Shown: piece by piece, positions 45,854 through 55,300 of the stretch
Layout: each line of letters begins with the position of its first letter
Position numbering within the stretch: position 1 is the first letter of the stretch
DNA from: CAZCGA01 sp964498075
Lineage (GTDB): Bacteria > Desulfobacterota > Binatia > HRBIN30
DNA length: 64,000 nt
NCBI GenBank assembly: GCA_964498075.1
Contig: CAZCGA010000001.1
Coordinates: 103,642-167,641 of the forward strand
Direction: 5' to 3'
The notes under the pieces: model-generated
Told to the model about the DNA's origin: nothing
The model's input: the letters and a program-made list of their open reading frames with translations, nothing else
Databases searched by the model: none
Position numbers and translations under genes: made by a program

Positions 45854-46015
45854 ATGCACCAGTACCTATCCTTGATCGTCGTCGTCGCGTACGGCGTACT
45901 TGTTGGCCTGGTCGGCGCAGGTTGGATCTTTTTCCAACGACGCCAGCGCCTCGCCGCGCAAAACCCGCGGCACGGTGGAGCAAGCCCGTCGCACCGCGAG
46001 CACGCGACGGCGTAG
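45854..46015 (+). CDS. possible small single-helix membrane protein
   Basis: 53 residues from ATG 45854, placed a few bases after the predicted transcription start, so it would be nearly leaderless. One clear membrane helix (YLSLIVVVAYGVLVGLVGAGWIFF) is followed by a basic tail QRRQRLAAQNPRHGG. A GTG at 45830 in the same frame overlaps the promoter and is rejected. No family is recognised. It is 70 bases before the SIR2-like gene and probably on the same message. Confidence 0.4.
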   Translation: MHQYLSLIVVVAYGVLVGLVGAGWIFFQRRQRLAAQNPRHGGASPSHREHATA

Positions 46016-46085
46016 CGCGACGCAGGCGCACCGCTCCGCCTGGGAGCCAGCGATTATTTTCTCGGAAGCCCTGCGTCGATAGAGG

Positions 46086-47180
46086 ATGAAAGTTCTGCTC
46101 CTCGGGGCTGGGGCGTCAAAAGCGGCCGGCTACCCACTGGCCTCCGACCTGATTGCTGCCATCGAAATGGAGGCCGCCAATGCCGGCGAAGTCATGCTAC
46201 GCAACGCTTGGAACACGTGGGACGTGACCGGCCAACTGCAGACGTTGCTTTCTTGCACAAACCCCGAGGTGATCCTGTCCGTTCCAGACCTCTGCGAGGC
46301 GGCACGCAACGCTGAGGATGCCTCGACCTTCCAGCGGGCCAAGGATGCCTTCGAACGCGGGGCTGACGCTGAAGGTGAACGAATCAACCAGTACTGGGAG
46401 TCCCCCGAACGGGCACAACTCACGGACGCAATCACCGCCCGTGCGCGCTTTCTCGATTGCCTACATTGGTACTTCGCGTTCAAGCACTACCAGGATGCCA
46501 AGCCGGAAGGCCGCCGGCGCCGGGAGTATCTTCACCGCCTACTTACTAGACTCGCGCCGGGTGATGTGGTCGTCACATTCAACTGGGACACGGCGGTCGA
46601 GCGCACCTTAGGGGAGCAAGGGCGCTGGAATCCGATCACCGGTTATGGCTTCGAGCACGAACTCTTCCTGAAGGATTCGGATGACGAGCCTGCGCCTCTA
46701 CCGGCTGACGTTCCTTGCAGCTCCGAGGTTGCGGTGCTGAAGCTCCATGGTTGCTTCGGGTGGCACCCCAAACGGGGAAGCGGCCAGCTATATTTCGACA
46801 GCCCGTACTTCCTCGATGAGTTCGACTTCCACTACAACGGCCAACCGTTACGACTCATCGACCCTGTGGGACGACGAGTGGGGCCGCCCGAGGCGCCGGT
46901 GTTAGCCTACCCATCGTTTCTGAAGCAGCTCCGCGGCGTGGAGATGCAGCGCATCTGGGCACTGGCCGGCGACGCATTCCGCAACGCCGCGAGAGTGGAG
47001 GCATGGGGCTACAGCCTCCCAGAGAGCGACAGCGCTGCCCGTGTGTTGCTCAACGTGCACCGTGGGCGCATCGAGCGGCATGAAGTGTCCGTCGCCGTTC
47101 ATGCGGGTCAGGATTCGCATGATCGGTGGTGCAGCTTCCTCGGTGCGGAAGCACAGATCGACGACCAGACGCTCGGCTAG
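46086..47180 (+). CDS. SIR2-like NAD-binding domain protein, probable defense effector
   Basis: 364 residues, ATG 46086. It has the Rossmann start VLLLGAGASKAAGYP (residues 3-17), VVTFNWDTAVERTL (161-174, Asn166 and Asp168 in the place of the Sir2 NID region), and LKLHGCFGW with His221. This is the SIR2-like (SIR2_2) type found in bacterial anti-phage proteins such as ThsA, DSR and SIR2-Argonaute partners, which destroy NAD+ when triggered. There is no C-terminal sensor domain, so triggering would need a partner. Its stop TAG shares the palindrome CTAG (47177-47180) with the stop of the decayed methyltransferase remnant on the other strand. Confidence 0.85.
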   Translation: MKVLLLGAGASKAAGYPLASDLIAAIEMEAANAGEVMLRNAWNTWDVTGQLQTLLSCTNPEVILSVPDLCEAARNAEDASTFQRAKDAFERGADAEGERINQYWESPERAQLTDAITARARFLDCLHWYFAFKHYQDAKPEGRRRREYLHRLLTRLAPGDVVVTFNWDTAVERTLGEQGRWNPITGYGFEHELFLKDSDDEPAPLPADVPCSSEVAVLKLHGCFGWHPKRGSGQLYFDSPYFLDEFDFHYNGQPLRLIDPVGRRVGPPEAPVLAYPSFLKQLRGVEMQRIWALAGDAFRNAARVEAWGYSLPESDSAARVLLNVHRGRIERHEVSVAVHAGQDSHDRWCSFLGAEAQIDDQTLG

Positions 47181-47418
47181 CGAACCGGCTGCTTTGCGGT
47201 GTCCTCAGCTGGTACCGCCCCTTCCACCAGCGCAGCGGGTCACGCGGTGGGGCGGTGCTGCGCAAGAGCTGCACTTCGTCGGGCGTGAGGCCATAGAGGT
47301 CCAAGACCAGGTGCTGCAGCTAGATCTCCAGCTGGCGGCTCTTGGCGAGCACCGGGCGCAGCGCCGCGAGCTGACGCGCATGCTCCTCGGCGAGCAGCCG
47401 TTTCGCGGCCGGAGTCAT
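47177..47418 (-). pseudogene. decayed second copy of the Eco57I-type methyltransferase C-terminus
   Basis: From 47418 the minus strand reads TPAAKRLLAEEHARQLAALR, then PVLAKSRQLEI, a TAG stop, LQHLVLDLYGLTPDEVQ and LLRSTAPPRDPL. This follows the last about 70 residues of the methyltransferase at 52325-57076 (LTPAARRLLADEHGRQVAQL, then RRLEIELQHLVFDLYSLTPD). The stop replaces Glu by a G-to-T change. After DPL one base is lost (GGCGCTGGTGG became GCGCTGGTGG); restoring it gives ALVEGAVPAEDTAKQPVR and TAG at 47177. Its first ATG overlaps the DUF5647 stop. It is either a remnant of an older methyltransferase gene or a dead small gene of the same fold. Confidence 0.85.
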
Positions 47419-47675
47419 GGTACTTTGAGCGTGAGGCCTTGCAGCCGCGACGCAACCATGCGGTCAACCTGAACATAGACGACCGGCTGACCCGCGCTTC
47501 TCGACTTGCGAGCCAGGGCGCGATTTCGCCTGCCCAGCTCCTTGTCGAACTCGGGCACAAACACGATGAGCGCGCCGTCTGGAATGTCTTCGGCCAGCTC
47601 GGGATGGTCCAGTAGATACAAGTCGAACTCCGTTGACAGTTGCTGGTTTTTCTCGAACATCTCTTGGTTGGTCAC
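47415..47675 (-). CDS. DUF5647-like small protein
   Basis: 86 residues. Pattern: NQEMFEKNQQLSTEFDLYLL, HPELAEDIPDGALIVFVPEFD, GQPVVYVQVDRM, as in DUF5647. The start ATG 47675 overlaps the stop of the preceding gene (ATGA, 47672-47675), so the two are coupled. Its own stop overlaps the ATG of the methyltransferase remnant. The family has no known function; pairing with a DUF7718-type gene looks like a toxin-antitoxin-style unit, but no toxin motif is visible. Confidence 0.65.
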   Translation of the reverse strand: MTNQEMFEKNQQLSTEFDLYLLDHPELAEDIPDGALIVFVPEFDKELGRRNRALARKSRSAGQPVVYVQVDRMVASRLQGLTLKVP

Positions 47676-48007
47676 GGTCTTCTCCTCTTGGTCAGGAAGC
47701 GGCTCTTGTAGCGTTGCCAGTTGTGGCGAATGTCGGCGTCTGCGATCGCCAAAGCCTCGCGGAGATCATTTACGCCGAGAAGGTATTTGTCCTGGTGCCC
47801 ACGTATGTCGAGTACATCCTTGTGCGCCATCCCGTGAGCGCAATCATAGCGCACGACCGGGTACCAGTCCTCGCCGACCTTGGTCTCGTATTGAATCACG
47901 AAGCCGACGATTGAACCGTTTCGCTTGCGGTGCGCGTATCGCCGGCGGTCTTCGGGCGAGAGCATCGCGACATATGTTTTCTCGCGAGGGGAAGACCGGC
48001 GCTTCAT
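47672..48007 (-). CDS. DUF7718-like small protein
   Basis: 111 residues, ATG 48007. It is basic at both ends, with a central conserved-looking core GFVIQYETKVGEDWYPVVRY, DCAHGMAHKDVL and a helix DLREALAIADADIRHNWQRY. This resembles the DUF7718 family, usually encoded right before a DUF5647-type protein, as here with a 4-base overlap. Cytoplasmic; function unknown. It is 115 bases downstream of the NACHT gene, with two hairpins in between. Confidence 0.6.
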   Translation of the reverse strand: MKRRSSPREKTYVAMLSPEDRRRYAHRKRNGSIVGFVIQYETKVGEDWYPVVRYDCAHGMAHKDVLDIRGHQDKYLLGVNDLREALAIADADIRHNWQRYKSRFLTKRRRP

Positions 48008-48059
48008 CGCTGGGCACCCGCGACGCGTACGGCGAGTCTACGCTTCACCGTCCTTGTGA

Positions 48060-48090
48060 GTGGGCCGGCGCCCACCAGCCGGGCCCCGGC
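48060..48090 (-). terminator. two adjacent hairpins after the NACHT gene
   Basis: GTGGGC-CGGC-GCCCAC (48060-48075) and GCCGG-GCC-CCGGC (48078-48090) lie in the 115-base spacer between the NACHT gene stop and the DUF7718 start. They could partly end transcription from the methyltransferase promoter. Confidence 0.4.
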
Positions 48091-48122
48091 ACCGATCGTT
48101 GCCAGGCTGAGAAACATACCTT

Positions 48123-51100
48123 TCAGGGTAGCCGATAGTCTAGAACGAGCGCGCGGATCTGCCCGCCGCTCGGTACGAGGGACATCGACAGGCTTTCGGC
48201 CTGCGCGTCGAGATGCGTTCGACATTCCTCGATCGACCCAAATGCCTTCGCCGCCCGCACCTTCCGATCATCTTTGTCAGTCCAGTAGTCGCACAGACAC
48301 CACCCCACCACATAGAGTCCATGCTGGCATTGATTCTGTGCAAGGTACCGCTGCAGGAGTTGCGTCTCCATTGCGGTCTTCACCTCGGAGTGCCAGCAGC
48401 CTTTCACTTCAATGATGGCGCGGATGCGGTCAGCGGAACTGCGATGTTGATCGGTGCTCACGGCGTCGACGTGGATGTCCGTCAGCTGTCCCGCCGCCCC
48501 CTCGCTCCAGTTGCGCCGTCGGATCTTCACCTCGCGTCCAACGACGATGCCCCTCGCAACAAGATCATCTTCAAGGTGACCCTTGATGTAGTCCGACAGA
48601 TCCTCTTCTTCTTTCGGACGTCGCGCCGTGGTGTCCCAGAGCAACCTCGCACGTGGAGTCTCGCCTCGCAGCTTCTCTTGCAACCGCTCCAGCGATTCAC
48701 ACAGGATGTCGAGGAGCTGGCTTCCAGATGCCGCGAACCGTCTATTCCGGTCCTGGGCCATTTCGATGATCTGTCGCGGAGTCGCTGGTTGCCAAGCCCG
48801 TTTCTGTCGCATCTTTGCGGCGAGCAGGCTCGTCCATTCGAGCCAGGGAAGCTCGGGATGGACCGCCTTTAGGCGCTGAATCTCAGCCACCGCGGCGGCG
48901 GTGCCCCAGTCCCGCAGCCGGTAGATCAGCCCATCCCTCCATTGACGGACCATGTCGTCGCCTCCCATGAAGCCGCCCGAGTGCTTGGGATCTGAGTCGT
49001 GGGGGTAGTGAACAAGTAGCCAGTCCAGAAGGCGACCAACTCGCGTTTCGTCTAGCTGCTGGACGAGTTTGCCGCCTTCGTGTCCTCGACAAAGCTCCTC
49101 AAGGACCTTCTTTCCCCACACTGGATCGGTGTCAACCGCCTCCCAGAAAGCGGGCCATCCGGCGCTGGGGTTGCGTGCCAGCAGCTGGACCGCGGCCTCG
49201 ATGGAGCGTTCACGGTCGGGGTCAGCGGTAGGTGGCGGATTCGTGATCAGTGTAACGGCAAAGGCGGTGGCATTGCTGTCTTCCCGTTCGAGTAGCGGAT
49301 TGAGCAAATCACCCAAGCATGCCGGTTTAACGTCGAGCTTCGCCGCCCGTTGGAGCATAGCTTCCGAAATCCTTGAGTCCCAGCACCCTTCGAGCCGGCC
49401 CAGCACGAAGATGCGCCCGTGGTGATCGTTCTCCTTCGTGATGAGCTGGCCCAGTGTTGCAAGGGTCTCAGCCGGCGCGTGGTGGTACGCCACAGCGATC
49501 AGCCGATGGTGCGCCGCTACGCTCTCGGCGTGGTTGTCGGTCACTAGATATGCGAAGACGCTCGGTGCCCAACGTCGCCACACGACATCATCCAAGCTCT
49601 CGAGGAACGTCGGGTCCTCTTCGAGCAGCAATCGAAACGCAGCGAAGCCACCGAGTTCAGATACCGGAATACTGTTCGTACCGATCCACGTCTCGTCGGG
49701 CATGACTTGCTGCACGGATCGACGCGCGGCCTCGAGAATCTCGGCTCTCGTCGCTGAGTTCCCTTCTCGCCATCCAGGGGAACTAGACGGATTGAGGGAC
49801 AAGTCGTAATCGTAATTCTCACTTGTCGGTTCCAGCGTCATTTCGCGAGCGAGGTGCCACCAGAGCTCCGGGCGACCACCCAAGCATTGATCGATCACCC
49901 GCTTCACCCGCTGATGCGGCGGCGGATCCGGGAGCTTCGGTTCATGCGGCCGCTGCCACTTCTCTCGTTCCTCGTGGCGTGCCTTCATTTCGAGAGCTTC
50001 TGGCGACCGCAGGTCGACAGGCTTGAACCAGGAGCCGAGGGCGTCGCGGAGGGGCGAAGAATCGCGCATGGCAGAATGGGCCGCCTCGACGTGAGCGAGG
50101 ATATCGGGGGCGAAGGTGTACCTGGCCATCTCCACCCACCTCTCAGTCTCCGGCGGGTTCGACGCGAGCGCTTGCTCGACGACCCACTCAAAGTCTCCCG
50201 GATAGACGAGAGGCGGATGGCACCATATCAGACTGGTGATCCGATCGTCCGGATCGGCGCTTACGACCATCTGCCTCAGCATCTTGCGTCGCGTAGCCAG
50301 ATCGCGTTGAAGTTCGGCGATGAACGTCTGTTTCTGATCTCGATCTCCGAAAGCGATGTCGGTATCGTGCCGGCGCAGACGATCCCAGAACACTGCTGCC
50401 AGCGCGCTGCGCACGTCTTCGTGGTCGCAGTGGCCCCAGGCCCGGAGAACGATCTCGTGCGCGCATTCGCGAAGCTCGACCGTGGGATAATGGCTGATTT
50501 TCTGATCGATGATCCATCGGAGGGCGTCGGGGAAGTCCTCTGCTCGCAGCGAACTAGTGAAGTCGGAGTGTCGCAAGAAGATCCAATAGCTCCCAACGAA
50601 GTGATCATCCCGCCTCCGATGCAGGCAGCTGAACAGTTCTTCCGCCGACATGTGATCCGGCCAGACGGCGCGCAGCCCGTATCCGCGAAGCTGGTCACGC
50701 GGATCGTCGCCTGCCTCCCCTCGCGCGAGCGGCTTGAGCAGTAGTCGTGCAGCCGGCGTTCCCATTGTCGCAACCGCAGCCGCCGCGCGCTCGCGGAGCT
50801 CCATTGGCTGCAATCGATCGAGCGCAAACGTGGCCAGCTCTTCGGTGAGGTCGGAACAAGAGCACGACCGCGCTATGTCAACCGCAGCCTCGCGAACTTC
50901 GGGTACATGAGTATCACTGAGCCAACCCCGCAGTTGATTGGAGAGCGTGGAGTGACCCAGCTTCTTGAGGTGGGGAAAGAGTTGAAACCAATCAGCCATT
51001 GCGCGGCTATTCACCCGGGCCAGGAGCGCGTCCACCAATGTCCGACGAACTTCGGCATCGAGGGTTGCGATGTCCCCTCGCACAAGGATCTCCGGTTGGT

Positions 51101-52334
51101 GCCCAAGGATGTCCTTGAAGATCTCAGCGTTCATGCTGGCGAGCCACGCAGCGATCTCCTCAAGCTGCGGCGCGATCGTCAGCTCCTGCTCATCGGGAAC
51201 GGTAAGCAAGTTGTAAATCTGTTTCTTGCTGAACCCCGCGTTATTCAGGTAACGCGCAACGAGGAACTCCATGTACGTCTGATGAGCGAAGGTCCGCCGT
51301 TCCGGTCCGCCGAAAGAAAAGAGCCCAGATAAAGTGGTCTCAAGTACCGCGGCTTCGTCGACGGGCACATCCGTGCCGTCAACTGACTCCGCGTACCCGG
51401 TCAGATCGGACGCGAGCACGTCACCCGGCTCAATATCTCCACGGTCGACGCTCGATCGCACAACAAGACCGTTGCCAAGCATCAGAGCCGCGGCGATGCG
51501 CGACGCGACTGCAACTTGCTGTCGACCGGTCAGTCGTGTACGCAGGCCGACCTCGATTCGACCCGGAGTTTCTTCACACAGGAGGGGAAGGCCGCGTTCG
51601 TAGATCTCCGCCAACCGCGTTGGCAGCTGCCCTTGACCTTTGAAGATGTTGATCAGCAGCTCCAAAGTGATCGGTCGACCCGCGAAGGGTTGAACCTCGC
51701 GCTCAACGACCTGAGCTACGAACTGCTCGGCATCGAGGCCAAAAGCAGCCGCGGCAGAGGCGACATCCTGTCGGCGCAACGTCGCCATCTCATAGATCCC
51801 GAGACCCTCATTGCCCCATAGCTCGCCCAGCTGACTGCCGAAGTCCTCTGGCCACTCTGCTGCTCGGCAAACAATCCGGAGCTTGAGCCGGTCGCGCGGC
51901 AGCGACTTCAGCGCGCGTGCCAGCAAGACAGTGATGGTCGGAAAGCGAGCGCGACATTCGTCGAGGCTATCCAGCAGGAGTTCGAGGTGCCGGTCGTGAA
52001 CCTCCTTCCACTCCATGAGCCAGGCAGCATCAAGCAACTCCCGGCACAGTAGGTTGTCCGTCCCGCAGTCGCGGAGCAGGTCCAACAGACGCACTTCACA
52101 ATCAGCGGTCGAGCGTCCCGCGGCTTCCTTGACCGCGAAGCTCTTGCCCATCCCGGGTTCCCCGAGCAGGACCAGGCACGGCACTTGTCGTATCGTTTCA
52201 AACGGAACCACATGCGCGTTCGCCGTTCGACCGAACTCCGACTTCGGATCGAAGAGGAAACCATCTTCTCCAATGTAAGGACGCACCTCCCGCCGGTGCC
52301 AAAACCGTTCCCAATTACACTTCTTCAGAGCCAT
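48123..52334 (-). CDS. NACHT/STAND NTPase with C-terminal PD-(D/E)XK-like nuclease domain
   Basis: 1403 residues. Walker A GEPGMGKS is at residues 58-65, Walker B ELLLDSLDEC at 118-127, and the NACHT helical signature is FAHQTYMEFLVARYL. A long helical, HEAT-like region (about 400-1180) is suited to sensing. The end (about 1230-1400) has QLTDIHVDAV (Asp1286) and AIIEVKGCWHSE (Glu1309-x-Lys1311), then LLQRYLAQNQCQHGLYVVGW: the D-ExK pattern of restriction-type nucleases. Bacterial NACHT proteins are anti-phage sensors, usually with the effector at the N-terminus. Here the effector-like domain is at the C-terminus. The ATG overlaps the methyltransferase stop by 10 bases, which ties the two genes together. 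Confidence 0.85.
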   Translation of the reverse strand: MALKKCNWERFWHRREVRPYIGEDGFLFDPKSEFGRTANAHVVPFETIRQVPCLVLLGEPGMGKSFAVKEAAGRSTADCEVRLLDLLRDCGTDNLLCRELLDAAWLMEWKEVHDRHLELLLDSLDECRARFPTITVLLARALKSLPRDRLKLRIVCRAAEWPEDFGSQLGELWGNEGLGIYEMATLRRQDVASAAAAFGLDAEQFVAQVVEREVQPFAGRPITLELLINIFKGQGQLPTRLAEIYERGLPLLCEETPGRIEVGLRTRLTGRQQVAVASRIAAALMLGNGLVVRSSVDRGDIEPGDVLASDLTGYAESVDGTDVPVDEAAVLETTLSGLFSFGGPERRTFAHQTYMEFLVARYLNNAGFSKKQIYNLLTVPDEQELTIAPQLEEIAAWLASMNAEIFKDILGHQPEILVRGDIATLDAEVRRTLVDALLARVNSRAMADWFQLFPHLKKLGHSTLSNQLRGWLSDTHVPEVREAAVDIARSCSCSDLTEELATFALDRLQPMELRERAAAAVATMGTPAARLLLKPLARGEAGDDPRDQLRGYGLRAVWPDHMSAEELFSCLHRRRDDHFVGSYWIFLRHSDFTSSLRAEDFPDALRWIIDQKISHYPTVELRECAHEIVLRAWGHCDHEDVRSALAAVFWDRLRRHDTDIAFGDRDQKQTFIAELQRDLATRRKMLRQMVVSADPDDRITSLIWCHPPLVYPGDFEWVVEQALASNPPETERWVEMARYTFAPDILAHVEAAHSAMRDSSPLRDALGSWFKPVDLRSPEALEMKARHEEREKWQRPHEPKLPDPPPHQRVKRVIDQCLGGRPELWWHLAREMTLEPTSENYDYDLSLNPSSSPGWREGNSATRAEILEAARRSVQQVMPDETWIGTNSIPVSELGGFAAFRLLLEEDPTFLESLDDVVWRRWAPSVFAYLVTDNHAESVAAHHRLIAVAYHHAPAETLATLGQLITKENDHHGRIFVLGRLEGCWDSRISEAMLQRAAKLDVKPACLGDLLNPLLEREDSNATAFAVTLITNPPPTADPDRERSIEAAVQLLARNPSAGWPAFWEAVDTDPVWGKKVLEELCRGHEGGKLVQQLDETRVGRLLDWLLVHYPHDSDPKHSGGFMGGDDMVRQWRDGLIYRLRDWGTAAAVAEIQRLKAVHPELPWLEWTSLLAAKMRQKRAWQPATPRQIIEMAQDRNRRFAASGSQLLDILCESLERLQEKLRGETPRARLLWDTTARRPKEEEDLSDYIKGHLEDDLVARGIVVGREVKIRRRNWSEGAAGQLTDIHVDAVSTDQHRSSADRIRAIIEVKGCWHSEVKTAMETQLLQRYLAQNQCQHGLYVVGWCLCDYWTDKDDRKVRAAKAFGSIEECRTHLDAQAESLSMSLVPSGGQIRALVLDYRLP

Positions 52335-55300
52335 CTCTGTTGTGGTGGCCCCTTCCTTGACTCTTGGTCCTTTGCTTCCACCAGCGCCAGCGGGTCGCGC
52401 GGCGGGGCGGTGCTGCGCAGGAGCTGCACGTCGTCGGGCGTGAGGCTGTAGAGGTCGAAGACCAGATGCTGCAACTCGATCTCCAGGCGTCGTGTCTGGT
52501 CGAGGATCGGCCGGAGCTGCGCGACCTGCCGGCCGTGCTCGTCGGCGAGCAACCGCCGCGCCGCCGGCGTCAGGGTGCTCGCACCCGCGCGCCCCACCTC
52601 GGCTTCCAGCGTTGCCGTGTCGAGCTGCCAGTAGATCTCCAGCTTCTGTGTCACGCGAGTCGTGCCGAGCTTCTTTGCGAGCGAGTCGAAGAATAGGCGA
52701 CTCGCCTGCTGTCGCTCAGCAGTGAGAGTGATCAGTTTACCCGTGGCTTCCTCGATCGACGCACGAAGATTTCGTGACGCAGGTATCGGAACATCCTCCA
52801 TGAAGATCGTCTTCAGGCGCAGTGCCTCGTCCTTTCCGTGGTACGCGTTTCGAGCAAGGTAACACCAAGTTACGGATGAATTCAGAATCGCGACGAGGAC
52901 ACGATCGCCCGTGGGGAGGAAGAAGCAAGTTTCGTTCGAATAAGTTGCGTCCCCGTCGAGCGCAAACCGACTGTGGAAAGCAATGTCCTGATAGATGACC
53001 TTCGGATGATCGAATGCCTCGTAGTAGTCGCACGACCGAAGCTCCCACCAATAGCGTCCTTGATCGGCGCGCTTCCGCAACCGTTCCTCGTGTTGCGACA
53101 TGTGTCGGTGCAGCGAAGGGTACGTCTTGCGCAACACGCCCTCGGCCTTGTCACCTCCATTCGCCCATGGCCACGCATGGTTCTCGCTGCTCTTGAGGAC
53201 GATCATCCATTGCCCGCCCCACTGCGGGTGCCAGCGCTGGATGTCACGGCCGCGCAGGAACTTCCTGATGATCGGTTCGCATTTCGGATCCTCGGCGACG
53301 AGGCGGTCGCGCGTTTGCTGGTCGATGAGGAAGGCCTCGTTGTAGCCGGTCTTGATTCCGTACAGCGGCGAGGCGCCCAGATACTCGCGCAGCGGCACGC
53401 CCGCCTGCTTGATCTTTGCCAGCAAGTCGGCAACGCCGCTGGACTCCAGGTCCCACCCGCTCGGACTGAGGCGTGCGGTCGGCACGTTGCGCGATGAGCG
53501 CGCGATGAAGGACGGCAGGTTCAGCGTCGGCAAGACCTCGCGCGGCACTGAGCAGACCTGTACGTGTCCGTCATCCGGTCGCGGCGGAGCGTTGCGCACG
53601 ATCAGCACGCACGGGAAGGTGTCGGCGTCGGGGAACACCGGCGCGTGCCCGAAGTCAACGATGGTCACCGGCTGCTCGCCTTCGGCCAACAACCGGCGGA
53701 GCTTCTCGCCGTACGCCGCCCGGTGCCATTTGTTGGGCACGATCATGCCGAGCAAGCGCTGCGGCGCGACGACCGTCAGACCGCGCGCCAGGAAGAAGAC
53801 GTAGATGTCGGCGACGCTGTCGAAGACCGCCTTGAACTGCGCAGCCAACGCCGCCTTGTCCGCCTGAATCGTCTCCTGCCGAATCCACGGCGGGTTGCCG
53901 ATCACGGCATCGAATCCCGCCGTGGGCAGACGCTCGATCTTCCGTGTGGTGCCAGGTTGCGGGCCGTAGAACACCTCCGGGAACTCCAGCTCCCAGTGAA
54001 AGAAGCGCTTCGCAGCTGCGGTCCGAATCGTCGTCTCGACCAGCGCCGGCTCGCGCTCAGGCACTGCCGCTCGCTGGATGAACGCTTCAGCGTGTCCGCT
54101 TTTCAGAAAGGTCACCGCGGGCGGTTCCGCAAGGCGTCTCCCTTTGCTCACCGTTGTGTTACCCGCGGTGCCGAACCACTGTGAGGCGTAGACATCGAGG
54201 ATGCGCTTGAACGGCGCGAGCTGATCGCTGGCACGCTGGAACTCCTCGCGCGACTGCTTCACCTGTGCGGCGGTGACGTCCGACAGCTCGCCGACGTGTC
54301 GCATCAGATCGGTCGCCAGCATGAGTCCCGCAAAGCGACTGCCGAAGAACGAGATCTGCGCCCGCGCATCGCCGCTATCAACCTCGACACCTTTCCCCTC
54401 GATCGCTTCTCGCGCTTCCTCGACCGTCGCACCGATGAGCGAGTTGCCGCACTTCAGGTGATGGTCGAGAAACGACAGCGGCGCGCCCAGCGTGAAGCTG
54501 TCGAGCCACAGGCTGACCTTGGCCAGCTCCACCGCCATCGGATTGATGTCGACGCCGTAGATGCAGCGCTTCAGGACGTGGCGCTTCAGCAGGTTCACGT
54601 CAGTGAGCTTCGCGGCGTCGACGGTGACGTCCTGTTTCTCCAACTCGTGCAAGATCGTCTCGCGCGTCTCCCGGAGCTGGTAGACGATCGGGTTCCACGG
54701 GAAGCCGTTCAGGAAGTCGAGCAAGCGGTCGGTGACGAAATCCACGGCCTCGACCAGGAAGTGCCCTGAGCCCATGGCCGGGTCGAGCACTTTGATCCCG
54801 AACAGCGCATCGACGACGTCGCGATGCTTGAGGAAGGCTTCATGCTCGGGATCGTCGGCTTTCCCGTAACGCTTCTGCAACGCCACGGCCTTCTCGCGTT
54901 GCCGGTGGAGTGTCTTCTGCGCCTCGCGCAGCTGCGGGCGCACGTGCTCCATACGCTCGGCGAGCACCGGGCCGACCGTGTTCGCGACGATGTACTCCAC
55001 GATGTAGTCGGGCGTGTAGTACGAGCCTGTCGCCTTGCGTTCGCGCTTGTCGTTCTCCAGGTAGACAGCGCCCTTCGGCCGGGTACGCTCGGCGGCGTTC
55101 TTGCCCTTGCCGGCTGTTAGGATCTTCCGCTTCTCTCTTGCCGCCTCGGCGTACGGGACGATCTCCTCGGTCTTCTTGCCCTTGCAGATCGCCATCTTCT
55201 CCGGAGCAATACGCAGCCGAAATTCGAGCAGCCCCTCGTAGATGCTGCCGAGCTGGCGCACACCCAGCGACTTGTAGTCGATGAACACGCGCTTGAACGT

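Noticed and set aside
48004..48225. Short minus-strand frame between the NACHT and DUF7718 genes
   Set aside because: It overlaps the end of the NACHT gene in another frame and consists of Arg/Ala-rich sequence with no support.
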